This document shows, one piece after another, positions 27,651 to 36,708 of a stretch of DNA of 64,000 nt. The stretch is from Setaria digitata. Lineage: Eukaryota > Nematoda > Chromadorea > Rhabditida > Setariidae. Within the stretch, counting starts at the first letter, position 1; each line of letters begins with the position of its first letter. The stretch lies in contig RCAB01000143.1 of the NCBI GenBank assembly GCA_003640385.1, positions 1-64,000 on the forward strand. The letters run 5' to 3'. Position numbers and translations under genes: made by a program. The notes beneath the pieces are model-generated. The model had not been told where the DNA came from, made no database searches, and saw only the letters and a program-made list of their open reading frames with translations.

Positions 27651-28153
27651 TCTCTCGTCTCCCTCCTTTCCTTTAAAATTTAGATAAATTAAAATTGTCC
27701 TTTTCCATCTGCTCATTACCTCTCCCAAAGGATGTCATCATGCATATCCCTCCATGAATCTGTCAAATTATCATTATCACATAAATCCGTTATCTGATAA
27801 ACGCGTTGCTGACAGTGATAACAGTAACGGTTGCATAAAATGTATAAACAAATAATTGAAATATGCAAAATGCTACTATTATTGGGAAAAAGTGATCAAG
27901 TGGTCGCTTATAAAAGAAGCGCAGACAGTTTGGGAGAAGCAGTGTTTAATTTAATCATTATCGGAAAAGGTATTCTTCGATTACTGTCTTCCTTTCCACT
28001 AACTCCTAACTTCAGGCTAACCTCTCAAACTAAGCAACGCACTGTGTTTGAGCAAAACTGTCTAGCCCAATCCCATCAAATATTTGAATCGTAAGTTTCC
28101 GGAAGAGAACGTTCCAGAGTTAGTTGCACCGGATAAGAGTTAAATCATTCAGG

Positions 28154-28300
28154 ATGGGTGCAGCCGTAATTCTATTCCTGCTCGTTTTAATTGGACTTGG
28201 TATTGCCTATCACATGGGAGTACTGGAGCCATATATTAAAGAAGCACAGGCACGAATGAGACAAGGTGCTGGTGGTGGTGGTGGTACGCCTTCACAGTAG
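28154..28300 (+). CDS. small single-pass membrane protein, 48 residues, unrecognised
   Basis: The ATG lies one base after a TCATTCAG acceptor (ending 28152), the arrangement expected for a spliced-leader message. The ORF ends in TAG at 28298. Residues 1-18 (MGAAVILFLLVLIGLGIA) form one hydrophobic helix. They are followed by YHMGVLEPYIKEAQARMRQG, an amphipathic segment, and a G6-type tail with TPSQ. Such a layout suits a membrane micropeptide with a short cytosolic or lumenal tail. An AATAAA at 28522-28527 lies 222 bases downstream. No intron is needed. I do not recognise the family. The codon pattern, acceptor and polyadenylation motif together support a real gene. Confidence 0.6.
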   Translation: MGAAVILFLLVLIGLGIAYHMGVLEPYIKEAQARMRQGAGGGGGTPSQ

Positions 28301-29541
28301 AAGATTCTTCCGTGATTTACAGTAGTGGTAAATTTGCCTTTCGTTCTCGATTCTCGAATGGCACAACTCTGAAATGGCAAGCGAGATGACAGAGAAACGC
28401 GCAGGACCAAGCTGACACCAAATCCTTATACTAACTGACACCTATCCCTTCCAACAAACAGTCCATCCATCGCCGTGCTACTGATTTGCATTTTTTGCTT
28501 GCATTAAAAAAATGTAAACTGAATAAAAGAATTTGCTCCATCTCACTATTATTCGATTATGACTGAGAGAATAACTCAGTTGACCGTACTGCATCGATTC
28601 TGTCTAGGTTCAATGTCTCCTCTCTAGAGATCTTAACGCTAGAAGGAAAATACTGATGCATCTTCACTGCAAACATTTTTCTTAACTACTACTAACTGAA
28701 TCAATCATTAATCCTCGTAGTTCAGATTATACTATTACTACTCGCTAATTTGGTGACCTATACATTTTTGAAATTTGGGAATTTAGATCTTCTCCTTTCT
28801 TTAAGAAAAAAAAAAAAAAAAAACATAGCAGAAGGTACAGCCTATAAAAAACCTCATCAAATATTTCATAAGACTGATGCCAGCTTCAAGTTTCAGGAAA
28901 TCAAAAAAATTCAAAAGTCACAAAAGAAGTACCAGACATACTCTAGTTACTAGCTGACGTTTACAGGAAGTCTGCGAGAGTGATGAATAACAGAATAACA
29001 GATTAATTTTACTACGATAAAACAGTTTAACACAAGTATAAATAATTGAATAATTTCTGAATAATTTTTTCTCCACAGAACTAGCAGAGGTAAAAGTTAC
29101 ATAAATCCGATTAGCTACAAGCATTGAATAAGAACAATGTAGCAAATATTATTGCACAAAATAAACTCTTCACAACATGAAATGACGAAAACCTTTAATA
29201 CTCTTAATTTTAATAAAATCAGTTTTACAACTGAGTTTCTTCTACAGAAAGTATTTTATGGCTTTCTCACTTACAGTTGTGCAGAGAACTGGAAAAACTT
29301 GCTTCTAAAAATTTGAATTTTTTTTTATTTTGAAGATAAAGGATTCATTTGTTACAGTTAAAAGGTGTGAACAAGGATGCCAATATGTAAAGAGGTTATT
29401 ATAACCAACGGCTGCACAACAGTTATATATTAAATTTAAATTAAATAACTCTCTTCGCAAGAATGAATCCCACAATTCCGTCTAGAAATGTCCACTGCTC
29501 CTAACTTTAGAAAATATTCCCGATTTAGGACGAAAAGTAGC
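28301..29541. other. convergent 3' intergenic region
   Basis: It holds the 3' ends of the small membrane protein gene (AATAAA at 28522-28527, plus) and the LAMTOR2 gene (AATAAA on the minus strand at 29324-29329). Open frames at 28750-28953 and 28918-29145 are low-complexity and not called. Confidence 0.5.
29324..29329 (-). terminator. polyadenylation signal of LAMTOR2
   Basis: AATAAA on the minus strand, 213 bases past the LAMTOR2 stop codon. Confidence 0.4.
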
Positions 29542-30560
29542 TCAATCTTTGGAGGAAACAACAGTTAAAGGTGTATAAAGATAGTCGGCAAGCGCACGAA
29601 GTTTTGCTCGAATAAGGCCAAGTGGTACTTCACTTCCCGCTTTTACTGCCAAAAGCATATTGGCTATACGGGTTACAGCAACCACCCCATTTTCGCATTC
29701 TACCAGCATCTCTGTTAAATTTTCTCGTACTCCTGAAAAATAGTTTAATGTGAAGACAACATTCCCATTCCTATGTGTATTTCCTAGATTCCCTGGTTTT
29801 CCAAGATCTTCCAACAATACGTGAAGATTAATAAAGTAATATGTGATGGAAACTAGTCATTAGAGTATTTTAAATCGTGATTTGTACATTTATTTTAATA
29901 AAAATAAAAGTTTATCAAAAAAAAAGATCATTACTCCACCACTGGCAACCCGTCTCTGGTTATTGCGTTTTGCTGAGTGATGAAAAAAAAAATCCATTAC
30001 TACAAACCCTCAGCTGATGAAAAATCATTCTACCTTGTCTCTCGAAAGTTTCCCAAATATTCGAAATTAACGCAGCAGATATGGTTGCACTTGCATCATT
30101 TCCTCCAACACTATCGTAACCACTATAAGCGAGCAGCAAACCTGAAAGGTGTGTAAATTATTATTGTAAACTGTTTAAGAATCATTTTTTCAAAATACTG
30201 GGGAAAAAGATCTTACATTCGATCGTTTACTCTAAAATTCCTGATACTCTGAACCATCCGTCAGACGAATTCGACACATCCTGTACTCAGTTTTCAACTA
30301 CCAACGTGCTGACCGACAAAGCAAATTACTTATACAGGAAGAAACCATAATCCTAAACTTTCGAACTACCATGCCCAATAAAACAATTATGCTTCATAAT
30401 TCTCTTTCCCTCCTCTCACCTTTGCTAAGAAGTATATGTAATGACTGTACGAAAAAAAAGTTACGGAATAACCTTCACGGTTGAGCAGCAGAGCACCGCT
30501 TTTTGTATTTAGCGTATTGACCTGACCAAGTACTTCCGTTAATGCTTTAGGCTTCAACAT
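29542..30560 (-). CDS. LAMTOR2: LAMTOR2/p14, Ragulator subunit (3 exons)
   Basis: Roadblock-fold subunit of the Ragulator complex, which tethers Rag GTPases to the lysosome for amino-acid signalling to TORC1. Exons: 30560-30473, 30141-30034, 29732-29542; 128 residues (human 125). Exon 1 reads MLKPKALTEVLGQVNT, close to the vertebrate start. Exon 2 carries LLAYSGYD and the SNIWETFER helix. Exon 3 carries ENGVVAVTRIANMLL and the ADYLYTPL end. An alternative acceptor (TCTAG ending at 29784, exon from 29783) is in the same phase and would insert 17 residues, but the ATTTTTCAG site gives the family length. It is third in a same-strand trio, about 0.7 kb after RPB9. The identification is firm. Confidence 0.93.
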
Positions 30561-31278
30561 TACTTCACTTCATTGCTGATCATATCTCAACTAAATGGAA
30601 CATAAATTTCGATTCGCACCAGAAGACAACCATTGATCAATTCTAACTATCAAAACAATAGAGATTTTAATTCATCTGTAGTAAACTTTACCTATAAACA
30701 TGGAGACCACCTATATTACACACCTTCAAAACTTCTATTGCTTCATCATAAATACAAGCGGAATAAAAGACTAACCACAACGAACTGATAAATACTGGTA
30801 CTACTGGAAACATGCATATTTTATATTTTAGCATAAACATATAAAATACGCAAAAAAAAAGGAGAAAAAACAAATTTAACACAAATAAAGAAGAGGAAAT
30901 TTATAAGTGAAATACTGAGAGATACAAGTCTAACAAGGGACCAATAAAAAAAAAACCCATTAAAGTCCCTAAATTCCCAAACAAAAGGATAACTAGTATG
31001 CAAAATTCATAAGTCATTTGCAACGTGTGATTACTTATATTGAAAGGAGAATGGAAAATAACAATACATAACTTCAGCTGTGACCATTAAGAAGAATGGT
31101 AATGGAACTATGAGATGGTCTACCACATGTACACCATTTAAAATAATTATCAGAAATATGAAAACATCAGGAGCACAAATCATCCACGGAGTAGTAAAGT
31201 GTCAAACTCACATGAACGAAGATCACGAAGTCAAATTATTCAACTCAAAGAAAAAATTCATATAGTTTAACTGCAATT

Positions 31279-32204
31279 TCAGTCGGTCCAGCGATGTGCG
31301 CAGCTTGGATTCATGCAAACATAATACAGCCTCATTTCCTCCTAAAATGGAACTGACATGTAGGATGTCATAAAAGTCTTCATAACAAAACTTAAAATTC
31401 GAAATTAGTTTAAACACTGTGTGAAAAAGAAACTAATTGAAACATACTTCAGCTCTCCTGGACTGAGCTTGGAAAAATACAGCTTCTCGTCCTTGGCACA
31501 TTGGACAGGGATGGTCTTCGGTTTTTGGCAGTGTTGGATCATGTACAACATCAGCCACAATTTGGGTTAACTCACTAAAGCAAATTGAAATAAAAGGATT
31601 CAACAAACTACTGAGAAAATGATAACTTATAATGAAATTCTTATAAAGTACCAAAGTTTCAGAGAAAGAAATCAGACTTCCGAAATCCCTAAACCTACTA
31701 ATAAACAACCAATTTCACAATCGATTTAAAATCCTACTACCTTTATGACATATAATTCTATGTTTGTATTAAAGCTAAATAGAGAACTATATTTGAGTCC
31801 GAAGATCGGCATTTCCCACAATAAGAAATCAGAAGTAAAATGTAAGAGCAAAACTTACTCCACTTCATGCATTAATTTATTGACATAAATACAAGGATTT
31901 TCAGAGAGCTGTTTATGATCACAATTTCGACAAGCATATAATAGTTGTCTGTTCTCTTTGTCTTCCTTCGGATACAACATATTGTTACTGGAATAATTTC
32001 AGATTTTTGTATAAACTTTCCTAACTAAAAAACACAATGATCCTAATAGAACTACATCTAGATATTCAAGTTGAAGTTGACACCTTTTTTACAATGATTA
32101 ATTTATGTGCTTTGTATATCGAAACTTTGTCCGTCTCAATTGAAATATAGGACTCACCACTCTGGACAAAACTTGATACCGACAAAACCAGGTTCAGCAG
32201 TCAT
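31279..32204 (-). CDS. rpb-9: RNA polymerase II subunit RPB9 (4 exons)
   Basis: Small zinc-ribbon subunit of RNA polymerase II, acting in start-site choice, fidelity and cleavage stimulation. Exons: 32204-32158, 31987-31859, 31574-31448, 31341-31279; 121 residues (human 125, yeast 122). Two zinc ribbons are visible: C13/C16 with C35/C38, and C82/C85 with C110/C115. Family blocks include [45 protein letters not shown] and RLYYVC...HRWTD. All exon phases join. It lies between V-ATPase subunit E (upstream, 0.9 kb) and LAMTOR2 (downstream, 0.7 kb) on the same strand. No clear AATAAA follows the stop. Confidence 0.96.
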
Positions 32205-32969
32205 TAGTCAGATTTACAATGTTTATGATATCCTTTTCACGACTTGCAGTTCTCCAAAACTTTCTCTCTCGTAACTTTATTGCACCGGCCACTCCCAGTA
32301 AATTATCTTAAACTTCAAATATATATATATATGTGTAATATAATACGATGTCGAGCAGTCAGCCCATGGAAACTACTTCGTGTCATACTACTATCAAAAC
32401 GCAATCACTTTTTCTCCTTTTGTTGGGAGAGAGGATTTGCCCCAGAAACGACCAACACTTACTGTATGGTAAAATAAAACCACAATACTAACGCCTATGA
32501 CTGTCCTACACTTTTAAACCTATTCATTCTACAAGTTTCGAAAAAATGCTGATAAGTATTTGAAATACTTGAACAAAGAGAAGCAGGAATAACGAGAAGA
32601 GAAACTTTTTACTTTAGTACTTGCTTTTCTAAGCATTTAGTAGGGACACTATAAACTGACTGCAGCAATAATACATTCTGATTACAACAAAAAAATAAGT
32701 CGAGTGATTTTAAATTATGAAACATTTCTAATAACAAATAAAAGATTCGGGAATGATACTGGCAATTTTATCGATGAATATACCATGCAAATGCTTACCA
32801 CAATTCATTCACAAGACGGAACACATCAAAAGCAGCAAATAATATAAAACAGCAAACAACAGTATTTCTCTACAATTAGCAAGATCCAACCAATGAAGCA
32901 CGATATACCTCTCACTGTCTCACTGGAATCCAGTATGGCGCTACATGTGGCTACACAGTCTGCATGGTA

Positions 32970-32975
32970 TTTATT
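32970..32975 (-). terminator. polyadenylation signal of the V-ATPase E gene
   Basis: AATAAA on the minus strand, 122 bases past the stop codon of the V-ATPase subunit E gene. Confidence 0.45.
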
Positions 32976-33096
32976 AGTCAGAATATATAAATGACAGAAA
33001 TTAATACCAAGCTATCACAGAAATCAAAGTGCACCAGCAGCTGAACATGAACATATCTTCATTTTTGCTTATTGCGCACATCGATAATGTGTATTT

Positions 33097-34596
33097 TCAA
33101 TCGAAGAATCTTCTGTTCGGATTTTTACCAAAGAGCGCTACACGAATCTGAGGTACAATCTGTAACAGCCTGTGATTGAAACAAACTTTAGATGTAGTTC
33201 AAATACAGTCGACTGTAGCCAAAAATCAATTTCAGTTAAACATTATCACATTACAACTGCAAGAGCACAAAAAGATCCATCGAGAATTAACTTATTCAAT
33301 CTTTATTTAATAAAAGAATGCTTTCCAAATGTCCACAATAAGAGAAAGAAGTCTGAATGTTTGTGACAGCATGTAATCGAATATCACTCGATCATGCTAG
33401 GAATTCAGTGCTGCTGGTAATACAGCGGACGAGACAAGCACCTCCTGCTGTACACCACCAGCATTGTTCTAATTAACACAAGTTCGTTTTGGATAAAGAG
33501 AAATAACTGACTTGAGCTGCAATCAAATCTAGACGAGATTCCAGTGTTGATGAAACTTTTATCTTGCCATCCTTCGCTAAGAGTTCTACACCGCCAGCAC
33601 TTTCATCAGATAAATATTCTGAAGTATCGATTCGTACCTTGAACAAAACAGAAACATACAAAATTAAACTCAAATACAAACCAACATGCCTTCGAAAACT
33701 CTGAAAGGTTGAACTTCAAAGGAAGAAACGAAGGCACTTTTAGTGAACATTGATTAGGAAAAAAATTTTAAACCTTCGTACGTTCACCCCACTCTTGTTC
33801 TAGTTCATCGAGACATTCCGGTAGAAGTTTCTGCACTGACTGTTCATCTTTTTTACGGCACCGCAATATGACTTCTGACTCTAGCATTTGAAATAACGCC
33901 TGTAAAAATCTGAGTGTTTTTCCACTGATTCACAAAAAATAATTCGAAAATAAGAACAACACCTGTAGAATCAAGCCTTTCAAGATTGAAGAATATCTGG
34001 TCGAATCAGCAGAAATCCGGCTCAAATTCAGTCGGGCTTCTTCCAGAACCTTATTCAGGTGGTCTTCACGTGCCTTTGAATAAAGTTATTAATTAAATAA
34101 ATGCATCAACATCATCAAAAGTTGTCTTTTCCCCTCTCCACTACAGACTCAAAACTATTCCTTAATATAACTGGCCAAAAAATATTCGAATTTATTACTT
34201 TTAGACATTTCAGACGTCCTTGATTAAGCATGTTTGAACTTTGGATTTTCCTTTGCAATTCTACCTGCTTTTCTTTCTTCTCATAATAATCCAAAATCTT
34301 AGTTCGCTGCTGTTGGACAAGACGACCCTAGAAAAAATTTTATAAAGAAGAAACAGCGAACAATGCAATGAAGTATTTTGCTTGCCTCCAACACATGAAC
34401 TAAACTATTCTCTATAACCATACATCAACACGAATAGTTCTCATAAAAAGATGCATTCTACAGATATTACCTTTTCAATGTTGAATTCTTCTTCCGCTTT
34501 TGCGTCAATTTCTTCGGCTTTTTCAATCGCTTCTTGTTCAATAAAAGCTATCATATGCCGTAATTGCTTCTGCACATCGTTATCCGATAAACCCAT
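33097..34596 (-). CDS. vha-8: V-type proton ATPase subunit E (6 exons)
   Basis: Peripheral-stalk subunit of the vacuolar H+-ATPase, which links the catalytic head to the membrane rotor. Exons: 34596-34471, 34327-34199, 34073-33963, 33899-33774, 33637-33512, 33159-33097, all in phase 0; 226 residues, equal to the human protein. The N-terminal helix begins [20 protein letters not shown] and continues through [17 protein letters not shown] into a long charged coiled coil. The C-terminal domain shows [29 protein letters not shown] and [26 protein letters not shown] acceptor-like sequence sits nine bases before the ATG. The symbol follows the C. elegans orthologue as remembered. First gene of the V-ATPase E / RPB9 / LAMTOR2 trio. 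Confidence 0.96.
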
Positions 34597-35720
34597 TCTG
34601 TTCCTCTACGAAAAATTTGAACTTAAAATTATTAAGCATTGTAAAACGGAAGGAATTTTACTCCATATTACAACAAAACTGATATATATGATAATTACTG
34701 CTTAATCACGACGGTAGCTGAAATATCAAAATAATGAACTAAGCAGACCACTTTGCATGAATGGCTAAACTAAAAAAGCAGCACTGTAAGACTAAAATAG
34801 CTTGGAATAACTTAGCTTGTAGAAAGAAAGACCTCAGTAAGTCTAGACACCATATGCTATCCAACCCAGCAAAACTCACTCGCCAATAATCGTCCGGCAG
34901 ACAGAAAGTTGAAGATTAGAAATCAACGACTATTCATGGTCGTGTCACAGTCCCAGTAACGCTGTGCAATAAACAATATCTCAGCAAACTTCATGAGCTT
35001 TGCAATGGAGGAGGAACTAGGAGAGTTCATACAAAAGATGAAGATATGCTATTTTGTTTTCGAAAGAGAGAAAAAAGTAAGCGAGTAGCGTTGCAATTAT
35101 AGTTATACTTAAGTAGTTGACACTGGTAAACTAACTAGTCTTATCATTTCCATGGAGTTTTATTGTCGCGAAGTATTATTTTACAATATATTCAGTGATG
35201 AAATTCTGGACACTTCACACTTTCCTTTTATTTATTCGCGTTATTTTAAACTTTGTTTCTTCTTCGAACAGAAGCAGAAATTGAAAGATTATTGAAGAGT
35301 GATGAACGAACTGCTATACTGATTATGAGGAATAGTTATAAAATACAATTAGCTTTGCAAAGATATTCTGGAAGGCGCATGATTGCTCGTCATTTTTAAC
35401 GTTCATATATTACTCTAATAGATCCAGTTTAATGATGTCGAGAAATCAGAATAACAGTGCTATAATTAGATTATGCTAGTCATTAATGAACGATTCTTGT
35501 CGTTTTTTTATTATTCAATGGATACGATGTAATGAAGATGCACTCTTCGGAAGAGTTAAGTGTCAGGTTTTAGTTTCTTTGTATCAGAACAAAATTCGCA
35601 TATCATTAGCCACTTTACAATACCAAATGCACTGAACTATCTCTTTGAATAATGTATTTCTGTCTTTTAGTCATTACAGCGAAGTTTTGCAATTCCAAAA
35701 TAGAGTTATTTCAGCAAAAA
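34597..35720. other. intergenic region with V-ATPase E promoter
   Basis: It should contain the promoter of the minus-strand trio. The plus strand has two exon-like stretches, listed separately. A minus-strand AATAAA at 35507-35512 lies about 209 bases past the stop of the secreted repeat protein gene and is its likely polyadenylation signal. No other element is distinctive. Confidence 0.5.
34993..35399 (+). CDS. candidate two-exon small gene, phase unresolved
   Basis: Exon-like stretch 1 (34993-35076) starts with ATG and reads MSFAMEEELGEFIQKMKICY up to a GTAAGC donor. Stretch 2 (35272-35399) follows a TTCGAACAG acceptor, reads AEIERLLKSDERTAILIMRN and ends RYSGRRMIARHF-stop. Both look protein-like and charged, and the start lies about 400 bases from the divergent V-ATPase E start. 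However, stretch 1 ends in phase 0 while stretch 2 needs phase 1, so a direct join breaks frame. Either an unseen exon lies between them or one of the two is chance. No family is recognised. Confidence 0.25.
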
Positions 35721-36708
35721 CTAGATCCGAATGTCATCATCACCATCTCCGAACGGTCGGTCCATATTGCTGAAAAGAAAAGGAGTGATACGGCACTGCA
35801 TTGATAAGAATGAAATAAGCTCATCAGTTGCAAGAATAAGTGAAAACTTACTGAATTCCCTTCGGACAAGCAATTTTTGTGTAAGGCCCATAACAAATGT
35901 ACGCGTAAGGTGGACATAGACATTGCTGGTTGTTAGTATGATGATGTCCCTGATTCCCGTCCTGACCATGATGTCCCTGATTCCCGTCCTGACCATGATG
36001 TCCCTGATTCCCGTAATGACCATGATGTCCCTGACTCCCGTACTGACCATGATGTCCCTGATTCCCGTAATGACCATGATGTCCCTGACTCCCGTACTGA
36101 CCATGATGTTTCTGATTCCCGTACTGACCATGATGTCCGTAAGATGGACATGTCCTGGTCAGCATATAGCAGATTAAATATGTTTTGTTACTTGAAACAG
36201 GGAGTGAAGTGATGCTGACATTCTCTGGGGTAGAAACAAGTTTGGTGGGTAACACTGGGACGGAAACGTTTCCAGGTGGCAGTGAAGCAGTAGACGTGAG
36301 ACCATCGGAGACGTTAGTTGAAGGAGAGATTGTCTTGGCGGTAATATTCAGCTCAATCGAAGCATTCAACGTAAGTGTCGGTGGCGACGGCCGTATCCAG
36401 GGCGAGAATGCGGTTGTTGTCTCGCTAATTTCTTCAGTTGTTGTCGTCACGGCAACTGTAGGTGATACTGTCGTGATGACAACTTCCACTTCAACTAAAT
36501 CTGCAGACCAAATCGCGTCACTAGGTTTAACCAGAAACTTAATTTTTTATCAGAAATCTATGCTAACATTAAATCAGTAACATAATTCTTTATTTATTGC
36601 TATCGATAAGAATACGACAACATACTCGTAATTAAGCTTACCCTCTTGTCCAAATGCAACAGTTGACAAAATTTCAATTAAAATTCCACAAAACAGTGGC
36701 AAATGCAT
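35721..36708 (-). CDS. secreted Ser/Thr-rich protein with Gly/His/Gln 9-residue repeats (3 exons)
   Basis: Exons: 36708-36642, 36500-35852, 35769-35721; phases join to 254 residues. Residues 1-20 (MHLPLFCGILIEILSTVAFG) look like a signal peptide. A Thr/Ser/Val/Pro-rich segment follows, with six Asn-X-Ser/Thr sites (NAS, NIT, three NVS, NKT), suggesting a glycosylated, extracellular region. Next come seven tandem copies of a 9-residue unit of the type GNQGHHGQY/D, flanked by six cysteines in the mature chain, two before and four after (QCLCPP, YICYGP, ACPKG). The acidic tail GDGDDDIRI ends the protein. The exon 2 donor (CA|GTAAGT) overlaps an in-frame TAA, so unspliced RNA would end ten residues after the last flanking cysteine block begins. 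No family is recognised. A surface, cuticle or excretory product is an inference from composition. Confidence 0.75.
35940..36128. repeat. 27-bp tandem repeat, seven copies, coding
   Basis: Seven units of ATGATGTCCCTGATTCCCGT plus a CCTGACC-type end follow each other, differing at a few positions (GTCC/GTAA/GTAC, GATT/GACT). They encode the 9-residue repeats of the secreted protein on the minus strand. Variants alternate in pairs along the array, pointing to duplication of two-unit blocks. The unit has no stop in at least four frames, so spurious ORFs appear on both strands. Confidence 0.95.

Larger units (their letters stand above)
25191..28153. other. 3' flank of the TACC gene and intergenic region
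   Basis: It holds the TACC polyadenylation motif (25430-25435), A/T runs, two back-to-back hairpins (27177-27259) and an N-split duplicate (27488-27650). An open frame at 27840-27969 (MYKQIIEICKMLLLLGKSDQ...) ends at a GT but does not join the next ATG in frame, so it is not called a gene. The remaining open frames look random. Confidence 0.5.

Noticed and set aside
27840..27969. Plus-strand frame MYKQIIEICKMLLLLGKSDQ... as first exon of the small membrane protein
   Set aside because: Joining its GT to the acceptor at 28152 puts the membrane protein out of frame and soon hits a stop.
35721..36177. Several extra ORFs over the 27-bp array on both strands
   Set aside because: They arise because the repeat unit is a multiple of three without stops in several frames. 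Only the minus frame with signal peptide and spliced ends makes sense.
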